A DNA stretch of 64,000 bases, taken from positions 155,496 to 219,495 of the forward strand of contig NW_006767452.1 of the NCBI RefSeq assembly GCF_000264995.1. Direction: 5' to 3'. A model generated the notes under the pieces. It did not search any database. It was not told the DNA's origin and saw only the letters and a program-made list of their open reading frames with translations. Position 1 is the stretch's first letter. The number at the start of each line of letters is the position of its first letter. The stretch comes from Punctularia strigosozonata HHB-11173 SS5 (taxonomy: Eukaryota; Basidiomycota; Agaricomycetes; Corticiales; Punctulariaceae). Shown here piece by piece: positions 54,925 through 64,000 of the stretch. A program made the position numbers and the translations under genes.

Positions 54925-55248
54925 GGGTTCCAGATGTATTTGCGAATTCCTGTCACATTCGTTCACATCACTCCTTACATATGGATGAGTATTCAGGTGA
55001 GCACGTACGAGTCGCCGTTCTTCATTGACGCCTTGCTCATTTCGGCTACCTTAGTATGAGGATGGTCGCCGGTCAGGGATGGCCGATCACGCGCGACTAT
55101 ATCCACAGCGACTTCACTGCACATCACTGAACTGATAATGTCTGAACAGTAAAACCACGTGAGAGATACATATACAGCGAGCTGGCGATGCGCACAAGAA
55201 TACAATTCGTCCAACATTAAACTGTCCGCAATGCAGGAGCAGGTGCTG
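54925..55248. other. Convergent intergenic region
   Basis: About 320 bp between the ends of the hypothetical gene (+) and the ECM11-like gene (-). No feature seen. A further 3' exon of the minus gene is possible but not convincing. Confidence 0.4.
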
Positions 55249-56725
55249 TCAAACTCCGTTGAGGCCGCCGCCATATCTTACAAGCTCCTCGTGCTTCGTG
55301 TCAAGCAGCTTCTTCCGTGCCTCGAGTTTGTCCTTATGAGTGCTGATCGACCGGTCAAGCTTGGCGTACAGCCGAGCCTTGGATCTAAGTGCAGGAAATG
55401 CAGTCGTAGAGCGCTCAGGGCAGCGTAGGAGAAAGCATATAACATACATCATATGGTCTTTCACCTAATGTAAGGGCGTAAGCGAAAGGTTGGCTTGGAG
55501 CAATAACGCACGTACCGTATCGAGCAGTTTCGAGAAATCGGAGATCAGCTCTACACGGTCAGCAATCCATCAGCCGCCTGCTATCTGTGCGAGCGGTAAG
55601 CGGATTCACCATCTGCACCTGCGGCCCACTCGGCTGGAGAAGCCTCCGCCCAGCGACGCTTGTTGCCTTCATAGGCGCCGAGATGCTGCGCGATGTAGAC
55701 ATCGATATCGATGTTCAGAATCCGAGCGAGATCGGAGCCCGACATGTCAGGCGTCGGCGGAGGCTCGATCACCGCGCCATGATGGTGAGCGCCAGCCCCA
55801 CCATCATGGGCCATGGAGTAGTCGCGCTGTCGAGCCATGACGCGTTGTCAGAGATAAGGACGAGAGGAAGAGGACTCACGTGTTCGTCTGGAAGGTCTTG
55901 ACGATAGCGCTTTCCTGGGTGTTCGGGTTCGTCCGGATAAAGCAGTTCGTCGTCGTCGTCGTCACCCTCGCGCTGAGAGTGAGAGCGCTTGCGAGCGTAG
56001 CTGACCTCCTGATGTGTGCCGCGATGACTGTGAGCGGCAGGTCCGATAGATGACTGGCCGCTGGAAAGGGCATATAATCCGTCCGTCGAGGGCAGAGCGA
56101 GCGTCGAGCGCATCCCACCACCAGGAATAGGCGAGTGCAAACCAGCGTGAGCCAGAGATCGTTCCGAATGGGATATATGCGTTGCTTGTACGAATGTATG
56201 CGTCTCCTGGCCAGGTGTATGCGCCTTGTTTACTTGAAGATCGTTCTCAGAGAAGGGCGGACGCATAGGTCCTGGACGAGCTTGCTGAAAAGAGTCAGAA
56301 GGGGCGCCAGATGCTATATCGTGACGGGATGGCGGAGAAGGTAGCATCGTCGGAGAATCGAGCAGGCCGCCGAGAAGTCCATTCGAAACTAGAGCAGAGG
56401 AGGCGCGAGGAGAATGAATCTGTGGGGGAGCCATGCCGCCCTGCTCCAACGACGGAAAAGAATTAGAGACGCGAGAGCGAGAGCCTTGTTGTTGAGCTTT
56501 ATGATGAGTCTGCGGGCCCATCCTCTTCACGAGTCCGGCAATGTTGAAAGGTTTAGGTGCGATATTGTGTAACATGGCTTGAGGGTCAGCGGACGCGCCT
56601 CGGGTAGGAGCTGCGCTTGCCGGCCTTTGAGGCGGCATGGGTTTTTTATCCGGAGCTAGCGCCGCGTCCCTGTTACCAGCTACAGACGGAGGTCGAGAGG
56701 GAAAAAACTGGCTGCGGTTGCTCAT
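55249..56725 (-). CDS. Probable ECM11-like protein (meiotic/chromatin-associated family)
   Basis: ATG at 56725 ('MSNRSQFFPSRPPSVAGNRD') starts a disordered Pro/Ser-rich N-terminal half containing 'PKPFNIAGLVKRMGPQTHHK' and a nuclear-type basic cluster ('YARKRSHSQREGDDDDDE'). After an intron at a GTGAGT donor, the C-terminal domain reads 'IDIDVYIAQHLGAYEGNKRR', 'WAEASPAEWAAGADELISDF', 'SKLLDTVKDHM' and then 'KARLYAKLDRSISTHKDKLE', a helical region ending 'DTKHEELV' near 55249. The W-x-EW-x-GADELI-F pattern followed by long charged helices resembles the ECM11 C-terminal domain. In budding yeast Ecm11 with Gmc2 forms the central element of the synaptonemal complex. The assignment rests on this pattern only. 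Possible alternative start at 56776. Confidence 0.55.
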
Positions 56726-57136
56726 CGTGGTGCGGAACGAAAGCAAGTCAGGAGAAGACCGCGGGAAAAGGCACATGAGGTGCCTGCATGCTCACGTGCA
56801 CCCACGCGAGAGTTCGAACTCAGTTGGTTCTGTTCGGCCCTGGGTTCTCTGTTGTCTCGACTCTCATCCCATCTTCCTTCCGTCCGCTCATCCCTCCTCC
56901 ATATTATCCGCACAACCTCTAACGACCGGCCCACGAAACAAAAGGGCCAAATAACGCGGTACGTCGCGAGCAATCACGCGGTGGACAAGGCATACTAACT
57001 CTCAAACGTCTATCAAGCAGATCGCTTCCCTTTTCCAGCCACTGTCATTCACTTTCGAACGCATACATCAGTTATTCAATTGCGATAAGACCTATATCTA
57101 TCTGTGCTACCCAATCACACTCTCCCACCTGCCCCG
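56726..57136. promoter_or_regulatory. Divergent promoter region
   Basis: 411 bp between the divergent starts of the ECM11-like gene (-) and the large membrane protein (+). C/T-rich on the + strand at 56830-56930. No certain TATA box. Confidence 0.45.
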
Positions 57137-60100
57137 ATGGCCAGCCAAGACCTCCCGCCATGGATGACGCTTGCCACCAGCACCTTTACCGACGCTGCGG
57201 GAAACCCGACCGCAACGGCTGAAGTGACGCTAGAGCTGCCGTTGACTTACTTCGGACCCAGCGTGAGTCTCCCTCTGCGACTGAGCTGGCACGGGCAAAT
57301 TGCTCGATTACGTACGGTCGGATTGACTGCTTGGGGACAGATACCGCTCGGTCCGGACTGGGTATGGGGTGGCTCGACAGAACCAGCGTCCATCGGCATC
57401 CCAAACACGGGCATTACGACCACGACAGCGATACCTACCTCCGCGCCGGCGACCACCACCAGCGTAGCGACGACCGTACCGACGGCTTCGGAAAGCTCGG
57501 ACACTGCCTCCGATACATCCGCTACGACGTCATTAACCTCTATCGGCCCGTCCACATCCAGCATACCGAGCTCGCAAACAGCCCCTGTAACGAGCATTGC
57601 ACCGACCGGCACGCTATTATCTTCGTCACCCGTTCTGCCGTCAACACTTTCTTCGTCCTCCGCTATTCCAACCGCAGTCTCCGGTCACACCTCCCATTCG
57701 CGCACAGTTACCTTGATCGCGGCCATAGTCGGTGGCGTTGCCGGACTCTTCCTCATCGCCGCACTCCTCATCGGTTGTTGGTTGTGCTGGCGCAGACGCC
57801 GCCAACGTCAAGCCCCGTTAGGCACTGGTTGGGAGATGATCTACCCCGAAGACCCGTCAGCCTTGCAATCGCCCATTTCACCGACTCATAGCATCGAAGG
57901 AGAACGTCCCCAGTCTCCAGGAGAGGGCGGAGGAGAGGAGGACCCGTTCTTGCAAAGGAGCAATCGAGCGGATATGGAGATGATCGGCGGTGCGAGGCTG
58001 GTGACCGTTCCCCCGCACGTGCTCAGGCCATCCGACTCGGGTGGGGATGATGGAGGAATGTACTACGTGGATGCAATGGAGGATCGGGCGTTCTACAATC
58101 CCGACGAGGAGAAAGAGCGAGAGCGTCAGGCTCAATTGACCAACGCGGCTGCAACGAACGCCATGGTCACGCAACCTCAATCCCAGCGCAATTCGGACTC
58201 GGACCCTGAGGTCGGCGTCGTCGGTTCCAGGAGGCACTCTCAGAAGGAAGACGAACAAGCACAGACCATGCGCGACGCGCAGCCGCAATCAGACGGCGAA
58301 GACGACCTGGACGGGACGACAGCACACGACCACGACGAGGCACCAGACGCGGACGCGCCTCTCCTTCGTCGCCCGGGCGCGGCACTGTGGCTTGGCCGCT
58401 CCCCAGCCGGCCTTGACCGCGCCTCGCCAAATCCATCCCGACGCTCACGCGGTTCACGCGCAAACACGCCCTTCGGCTCGCGGAGCGCACTCAGCATTCC
58501 ACACTCGGATGCGGGTGAGGTCGAGCACGCGGAGCTCCTGACCGCCACCCGAGTGCACACGCCGTACGGCACGCCCGTCGCTGCGCACCCTCAGCTTCAC
58601 GGAAGCGGGAACGAACGCGCGGTTGGTGCCGGGAGCGTGAGCAGCGCTTCGTCGAACAGCATACTTGGCTTGAGCGGGCTCGCGCGCATCGGCAGATTCA
58701 GCTGGTTCAGGCGCATAGATTCTGGTGCCAGTGGCCGTTCATCAACTGCCGCCGCTGCCCGTCCCTCATCTCGCGCGACCGGAAACAGGTCACGCCCCAC
58801 GTCACGCCCGTCATGGTACACGCCCCGCACACCTGGAGCTAACGACGTGGAAGCCGGTACCGGATCAAGCAACGGCGCAGGCTTGCTTGGCGCTGATCTG
58901 GTCGGGCGGCGAATTGTGCCACCGTCCTCGTACATGGCCGTTGCGCAAGGTGATGGCGAGCGCCCGATATCGACAGTGAGCGGACGCAGCGCGGTCAGTT
59001 CCGGCAACACGATCTACTACGACGCGCCATCCCGTCCTCTTACGCCCGGCACGCCTGTAACTTCGGCTGCAACTGCCTTCCCTCCCGTTCCGCCGATGCC
59101 TGCGTCGTTCCGTTCCCGTCCCGCCACGCCGCCATCCGGACAGACACCCGCATCCGGCGTGGCGACTCCCACTGCGGCCCATCTGCGCGGAGGCGATCAT
59201 CCTGGTTCGTCTCATGCCGCTGTGCCGACCACCGGACCTCCCGCCTATGAGGATTTGCCGACAACCCAGAGTCAGTATTTCACGCCGACGGAGATCCCTC
59301 CGGGCGTTGATGTTCTTGACCTGCCTATCCCGCGACCGGCGTCACCCTTCTCAACCGTCTCCTCGACCAACTCCAACCGGCCCCGTCCGAAGTCGCTCCA
59401 GTTCCCTCCTGGCCTTGCCCCGAGCGCAATCCCGAGCCCAAGGGTATGGACCGATCTCGCCAACTCGAGCTCGAGCCGCGAGGGAGTCAGTCCTGCCGCC
59501 AGCAACGTCGGGAGCGGGGTCAGCGGGATCGGCATCACCTTAGAGTTGGAGGATGCCCCTCCCAGCGCTGTTGGTGGATGGAGGACGTTGGCGAGCGCTA
59601 ATGATCGACGTACGACGTTCGGGCAGGTGCGCACTCGTTCATGTCCACTAATCCATGTACCATTTTACTCACTATATTCCTTACAGGCTCCTGTCCTTGT
59701 TCATCCGGAGCGCACTCAGACGTCTGACCAAGGCTCGCTACATTCTCATGTACACTCCATCCCCGGCTCCTCTCGCGGCTCGGATTCGGTACCTCCGTCA
59801 GGACGGTACATCCCGATTGCCAGCATCGGTTCCCGCTCTGCCTCTTCGCTCCACTCTGGCCCCCGTTCACAGGAGCCGTCCGGGAGCAGCGGCGAGACGG
59901 GCGGCGCGACGCTCTCGCACTCAGGTTCGATCTCGTCCGATGACCGCATTAAGCGCGGCCGACGGACACGTTCACCCGCCGACCTGCGCTCTCCCCATGT
60001 CAGCCTCGGTGCCGTCGGTGGCCGCGTTCCACGGCTGCCCGAACTAAACCTCCCGTCGTCACCGCTGCACCTGTCACCCCAAGCGTCCGGGGACGACATT

Positions 60101-60406
60101 ACTACTGCGTCCACCGGGCACTCCCCGCTCCTCGGCTCGACGCGCGCCGGCACCGTCTCTGGTACCATAGGCACTACTGCCACTAACTCCTCCGTGTCCA
60201 CGCATACGAGCATCACCGATCCGTCTACGGGTATCGTGATGCACTTCCCAAGCGTGCCATGGACAAGTGGCCAGGAGCGCGACTGGCCCGCGGACGCGTG
60301 GTCCGAGTTCCCTGGTGAAGACGGGATGCGGTGTTGGGGTCCTCCAAGCCGCCTATTCGCGATGCGCTCGACGTTACGGCAACAAAATGACCTGGAGCAC
60401 GTCTAA
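57137..60406 (+). CDS. Large single-pass membrane protein with Ser/Thr-rich ectodomain
   Basis: 1,043 residues after removing two introns (57263-57340 and 59637-59696). Start 'MASQDLPPWMTLATSTFTDA' has no clear signal peptide. The short N-terminal domain ends 'TYFGPS' spliced to 'IPLGPDWVWGG'. About 130 residues of Ser/Thr/Pro-rich stalk, probably O-mannosylated, lead to one membrane helix ('LIAAIVGGVAGLFLIAALLI') and a basic stop-transfer 'CWRRRRQRQ'. The remaining ~830 residues are a disordered cytosolic tail rich in Ser/Pro/Gly. The layout is that of fungal Mid2/Wsc- or Axl2-like surface sensors, but no specific family is recognised. Both introns are multiples of three without stops, so retention would only insert 26 or 20 residues. 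Confidence 0.75.
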   Translation: MASQDLPPWMTLATSTFTDAAGNPTATAEVTLELPLTYFGPSVSLPLRLSWHGQIARLRTVGLTAWGQIPLGPDWVWGGSTEPASIGIPNTGITTTTAIPTSAPATTTSVATTVPTASESSDTASDTSATTSLTSIGPSTSSIPSSQTAPVTSIAPTGTLLSSSPVLPSTLSSSSAIPTAVSGHTSHSRTVTLIAAIVGGVAGLFLIAALLIGCWLCWRRRRQRQAPLGTGWEMIYPEDPSALQSPISPTHSIEGERPQSPGEGGGEEDPFLQRSNRADMEMIGGARLVTVPPHVLRPSDSGGDDGGMYYVDAMEDRAFYNPDEEKERERQAQLTNAAATNAMVTQPQSQRNSDSDPEVGVVGSRRHSQKEDEQAQTMRDAQPQSDGEDDLDGTTAHDHDEAPDADAPLLRRPGAALWLGRSPAGLDRASPNPSRRSRGSRANTPFGSRSALSIPHSDAGEVEHAELLTATRVHTPYGTPVAAHPQLHGSGNERAVGAGSVSSASSNSILGLSGLARIGRFSWFRRIDSGASGRSSTAAAARPSSRATGNRSRPTSRPSWYTPRTPGANDVEAGTGSSNGAGLLGADLVGRRIVPPSSYMAVAQGDGERPISTVSGRSAVSSGNTIYYDAPSRPLTPGTPVTSAATAFPPVPPMPASFRSRPATPPSGQTPASGVATPTAAHLRGGDHPGSSHAAVPTTGPPAYEDLPTTQSQYFTPTEIPPGVDVLDLPIPRPASPFSTVSSTNSNRPRPKSLQFPPGLAPSAIPSPRVWTDLANSSSSREGVSPAASNVGSGVSGIGITLELEDAPPSAVGGWRTLASANDRRTTFGQVRTRSCPLIHVPFYSLYSLQAPVLVHPERTQTSDQGSLHSHVHSIPGSSRGSDSVPPSGRYIPIASIGSRSASSLHSGPRSQEPSGSSGETGGATLSHSGSISSDDRIKRGRRTRSPADLRSPHVSLGAVGGRVPRLPELNLPSSPLHLSPQASGDDITTASTGHSPLLGSTRAGTVSGTIGTTATNSSVSTHTSITDPSTGIVMHFPSVPWTSGQERDWPADAWSEFPGEDGMRCWGPPSRLFAMRSTLRQQNDLEHV

Positions 60407-61246
60407 TGCCTCCATAGTTTCCCCGCGACCTTCTTCGGTTTAGCACATTCCCACTGCGAATTTTGTTGCGGTCTACGCGTTGCTCTGTCCCCGGTCGCCG
60501 CGCGGATGCTATTCCTGCCCCTACACCCTTGTCGATGTTCGGAGCATCAACCGCTCAACACTCGTGCCCTTGCACACGACCTTTCTCCCCTCTCTGCTTG
60601 GATTCACGACGGAACATTTGCTGATATTTATGACATTTCTCTTGCTCATTCACCTCATTGCTTCATCACGACACGACATACTCACGACTAACACCGACAC
60701 GACTCTCATGCGACACCTTTACTCCGGCGACACCTATATCCTTATTCCTATCCATTTGTATCCACGTTATGTCGTGTATCCGTGCAATTAGACGTTCATC
60801 AACGAAATACGCACCAGAGTTGTAGGCTAACCAGCGAAAGGATGGTGGGCAGAGAATGAAGCAACAACGATCGGGGCTGTCGCTGTTGCCTTAGCCTCTA
60901 CATAAGAAAGGAACGGAGTCGAAGGTGCGCGATTGCCAAAACAGTACTATTACAGAAGAATACTCGACAGGGATAACACAAGCCAACAAGACAGGGAGCT
61001 ATGGAGACAACACAGTCCGACGAAAACAGGCATACATTGTACAACAAGTAAAATAATCAATCGCAAGATTCTGACCCTCAAGATCGCTCGTGGCGATCTT
61101 GAGGTGCAGAACCTACCCCTTGATAAGTTATACAAGCAATACTGACTCTACGTGACAAGGCGCGCGACGGGCATGGACGGGTATCTGCATAATCTGCATG
61201 ACGACTGAATGAGCCATGCATATCGTAAAAAGAGATCGGCACAAAC
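60407..61246. other. Convergent intergenic region
   Basis: About 840 bp, AT-richer from 60580, probably holding two 3' UTRs. Contains a strong hairpin at 61076-61104. Short frames have no motif. Confidence 0.45.
61076..61104. repeat. Perfect 12-bp hairpin
   Basis: CCTCAAGATCGC, loop TCGTG, GCGATCTTGAGG; lies about 145 bp downstream of the minus-strand stop codon at 61247. Confidence 0.8.
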
Positions 61247-64000
61247 CTAGGGCTCAGTTTTCCGGGCTGAGGTATCGGGAATGATGCCACACTCAGACAG
61301 GCCAGCTGCTGAGGGCGGTGGCGTTTCAGATATGGGGGAAAGCATCGAGACGTGATGTTTCGTATCGGCTGCGGCTTGCGAAGGGATGGTAGGAGATATG
61401 GTTGAAGGAGAGCGCAAGTTGGGTTCGCCTACACTGCGTCGATGACGACGATCTGCCAGAAAATCTTTCTCCCAATTCGATTGTGAGCTCCCGAACAAGG
61501 GCCCTGACGGGCAGTCGTCGCGTGCTATCGAGGGTCGAGATCTGGAGCGCCTATGCTTCAGCTCGACGACCACCGGAGGGCTTTGGGACTTCTCCTCATG
61601 GCCGGCGAGAAGTGTACTGATCATGGAGAGGGAGATTTCCGGCGCGCTTCGACGTCGAGAGGCTCTCGAACCGTTGGAGTCGGAACCGCTGTCAATCGGG
61701 GTGGCGTTGCCGAACGTTGCTTTGAAGATCTCGTCGAAATCGTACGTGACGGAGGGAACCGGAGGCAGTGCGAGGCCGATTGGAATGGTGGGCGATCCTG
61801 GTGAAGTTACGGAATCTTCGGGCAGGACACGCGTGTGTTCACGTTCGGAAGTCGGAACGAATCCCAGCCCCGTATCGTCCACGTCGAAGAGGGCAGCCTC
61901 CGGTTCGTCGATACTGGTTTGTTGATTTTGCAAGTCCGTGTCATTGGGGCGAGGAACGGATTCGACCACGGGCGTATCAGGCTCAATTCCCAAAGCTGCG
62001 GCTTCATCACCATCGGGCAACGGCAGTGGAATGCTAGTTGGCGATGCCAGATTATCGACCGATCCCTGAGCCTCACTATTGATGCGAGGGAAGGATAGTT
62101 CGGACACCGAAGGCACCGCCGATGCTCCGGAGTCAGGGATCCCGAGCGGGGAAAGCGACACGATAGCCTCAACTGTTGCCCCAACGCCTGCCTTCAGCAA
62201 GTGCGTTACGGTATCGAAGACCCCATGAGTGTCGGACGAGCCAGGCTGTTCGACATCTTCCGGTGGTTGAGGCTGGCTAGCGGAGGCTGTCTCGTCATGG
62301 TGCGCGTCAGCCGAAGGCGGGTCCGACGATGACGGTGACTCAACCTCGAGGTGGTGGTTACCGTCCTGCTGCTCGACGAGGGCCTGAACGCCTGTGTCTA
62401 CACCGTCCGTAGCTCCATCGCGCAATGGCGTATCGTTACTGCCATCGCTTGCAGTCTCATCCTGGCCGTCATCCAACGACGATTTAGGGCTAACGTCAAG
62501 GGTGCTCGTGGCTGCAGGTGTCGAGGGAGGAGCCTCCTGCAATTCAGGGAGCGATTCAGGCATGACCACATCGATAGCGGGATCGACGACGGCAACGTTC
62601 TCCGACGGTGCGGGGTGAGCGTTCGATGATTCGGTCACAGGCTCCGGTACACCGATCATCGTCGTCAAAGAGTGTAGCTCTGGCGATCCCTGCGCGCTGT
62701 CCACACTAGTCGCCGATTCCGAGCGAAATTCGGTATCGGCTTGTATAGCATCCTCTGATACGGGGATCGGCGAGGACGACCGTGATGCCTCTGCAGGAGT
62801 GGGGGGTTCGACGAGGATGACAGGAGGTTCAGCATTGTCATCATCCTCCGATGGATGCGGAAAGGCTGGTCTCGGGGTGCCTGAGGGGCGAGGAGTAGTG
62901 TGGCCTTCAACGGATTCGGTGCCCTCGGCGCCAGAAGACGTGCCTTCGCTAGATTCGCCGCCCGTTGGGGTCGCTGACTGGCCGGCGCTTTCCCCGGAAT
63001 CCAAAGCCGGGGTAGGTACAGTCACGATAGCCTCGATAGGAGGTTCGGGGAGCGGTTTGCTTAAGAGATCAGACGGCAGTGGTGAAGTGTCTATGGGCGA
63101 ATCTGGAAGCGGGGTGCTTAGAGCGAGCCGGTCTGCTTCGATGGTATGGTTTGCAATCGTGATGGTGACTTTCGCAGCGACAATCTCCTCCGTAGCAACC
63201 GGCGTCTGCGTAGATGCTTCAGAGCGATCCTGCTCATCAACAGGGCCAAGAACCTCCGAGACTGACTCTTGACCGGCGGGAGCAGCTTCCCGGACGTCGG
63301 ACTCGGGAAGGGATGGGGTCGGCAGAGCGACAGGCTCTTCGCGCGGAGTAGTCTCATCTGCGGGTGCCACGTCTTCCACGACATTCTGATCGCGCTCATT
63401 CTCCGTCGATGGCTCGGTGTCGGTGACGGACGGATCACCAGGAAGATTGTTGCCGGCTGGAGCATCCTCACCAATTGAGGGTTCGGCGGGTGGTAAAGGG
63501 ACGAAGTCCTCCCAGTGGTTTAACAGCTTCGGTAGATCAATCCAATCGCCCACGAGCTCCGATCCGTCGAAATGAAGTCCTTCAAGCGCTTTCGCAGCTT
63601 TCTTCATCATCTTATCCAGCTGCTTGGCATTCGGTAGCGTGACGGTGAAGTCGAAGATCGATCGAAGAGACCCAGAGACCGCGTGGCTGAAGGTGTTGTC
63701 TTCGAGCCCCATGATCAGAGAGGCAACAATGGCCTCGCAGCTATCCGTCGATGTAACAGCCTCCTTCGTGGAAGTTGAGACGGAAAAAAGAGTTTTATTC
63801 AAGTCGGGGCCTTCATTGATCGCGTTGGCCTGGGCCTCTTCCTCGCACGAGTGAGGGGTTGTGTCCGCGGCCGCGGCAGTATCGACAGGTCGTGTCGTAC
63901 TCGTAGAAGATGAAGATGATTCCGCAGCGTCAACACTTGCATCGGACGGGGCTGGTGGACGCGCGCCGGTGGGACTGGGTGGCGGGGCGAGATCATGGCC
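61247..64000 (-). CDS. Acidic low-complexity protein, 5' end outside window
   Basis: The frame is open from the window edge to the stop at 61247, at least 917 residues. A short structured segment near the edge reads 'CEAIVASLIMGLEDNTFSHA', 'IFDFTVTLPNAKQLDKMMKK' and 'LHFDGSELVGDWIDLPKLLN'. It is followed by about 550 residues rich in Glu, Pro, Ser, Thr and Ala, and then a basic, Ser-rich C-terminus ('SRASRRRSAPEISLSMI', 'KHRRSRSRPSIARDD', 'DRRHRRSVGEPNLRSP') ending 'SECGIIPDTSARKTEP'. RRS/RSRS stretches could be kinase sites. No family recognised. No intron is needed within the window. The start codon lies beyond 64000. Confidence 0.75.
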   Translation of the reverse strand, partial: GHDLAPPPSPTGARPPAPSDASVDAAESSSSSTSTTRPVDTAAAADTTPHSCEEEAQANAINEGPDLNKTLFSVSTSTKEAVTSTDSCEAIVASLIMGLEDNTFSHAVSGSLRSIFDFTVTLPNAKQLDKMMKKAAKALEGLHFDGSELVGDWIDLPKLLNHWEDFVPLPPAEPSIGEDAPAGNNLPGDPSVTDTEPSTENERDQNVVEDVAPADETTPREEPVALPTPSLPESDVREAAPAGQESVSEVLGPVDEQDRSEASTQTPVATEEIVAAKVTITIANHTIEADRLALSTPLPDSPIDTSPLPSDLLSKPLPEPPIEAIVTVPTPALDSGESAGQSATPTGGESSEGTSSGAEGTESVEGHTTPRPSGTPRPAFPHPSEDDDNAEPPVILVEPPTPAEASRSSSPIPVSEDAIQADTEFRSESATSVDSAQGSPELHSLTTMIGVPEPVTESSNAHPAPSENVAVVDPAIDVVMPESLPELQEAPPSTPAATSTLDVSPKSSLDDGQDETASDGSNDTPLRDGATDGVDTGVQALVEQQDGNHHLEVESPSSSDPPSADAHHDETASASQPQPPEDVEQPGSSDTHGVFDTVTHLLKAGVGATVEAIVSLSPLGIPDSGASAVPSVSELSFPRINSEAQGSVDNLASPTSIPLPLPDGDEAAALGIEPDTPVVESVPRPNDTDLQNQQTSIDEPEAALFDVDDTGLGFVPTSEREHTRVLPEDSVTSPGSPTIPIGLALPPVPSVTYDFDEIFKATFGNATPIDSGSDSNGSRASRRRSAPEISLSMISTLLAGHEEKSQSPPVVVELKHRRSRSRPSIARDDCPSGPLFGSSQSNWEKDFLADRRHRRSVGEPNLRSPSTISPTIPSQAAADTKHHVSMLSPISETPPPSAAGLSECGIIPDTSARKTEP

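Noticed and set aside
1-64000. Search for retroelements, DNA transposases and virus-like genes
   Set aside because: No reverse transcriptase, integrase, transposase, capsid or helicase motifs seen in any frame; only a MITE-like element is suspected.

Overview
The window is nuclear DNA of a filamentous basidiomycete, most likely an Agaricomycete (wood- or litter-decaying mushroom group). The signs are dense genes with many 45-80 bp GT-AG introns, class I hydrophobins, a secreted bicupin oxalate decarboxylase, a DUF6533-type seven-helix protein, fungal F-box proteins and fungal NLR (STAND NTPase) genes. I cannot name a species. One run of Ns (18431-19115) is an assembly gap. I see no virus-like element or autonomous transposon.

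Layout. 1-7.9 kb: mitochondrial ribosomal protein uL30m, a weak hypothetical gene, PP2A methylesterase PPE1 (-) divergent from a secreted oxalate decarboxylase (+), then a GNAT acetyltransferase. 8.4-16.6 kb: an F-box protein, an intron-bearing tRNA-Trp (-), a four-BRCT Dpb11/Rad4/TopBP1 homologue and a second F-box protein (-). 16.6-21.1 kb: gene-poor, pyrimidine-rich and simple-repeat DNA around the gap. 21.2-27.3 kb: an LRR-like protein (-), the GUP1-type O-acyltransferase (-) and a broken, internally deleted second copy of the oxalate decarboxylase with its promoter, in inverted orientation 22 kb from the working gene. 28.2-37.3 kb: two tandem paralogous NLRs, each with an N-terminal helical domain, an NB-ARC ATPase and an array of almost identical 40-residue TPRs. 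Each NLR is followed tail-to-tail by the end of a related minus-strand gene, so the duplicated unit seems to hold two genes. 39.5-42.6 kb: a forkhead transcription factor. 44.8-47.7 kb: two hydrophobins in tandem. 48.1-52.2 kb: casein kinase 2 beta subunit (-) and a DUF6533 membrane protein (-). 54-64 kb: a hypothetical protein, a probable ECM11-like protein (-), a large single-pass membrane protein and the 3' part of an acidic, low-complexity protein (-).

How the genes relate. Most are unrelated housekeeping genes that happen to be neighbours: replication checkpoint, CK2, PP2A regulation and mitochondrial translation. The accessory part is the NLR pair, a plausible innate-immunity or allorecognition locus. 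Its ligand-sensing repeats look homogenised within and between the two genes, while the ATPase cores have diverged. The oxalate decarboxylase/pseudogene pair and the hydrophobin pair show further local duplication.
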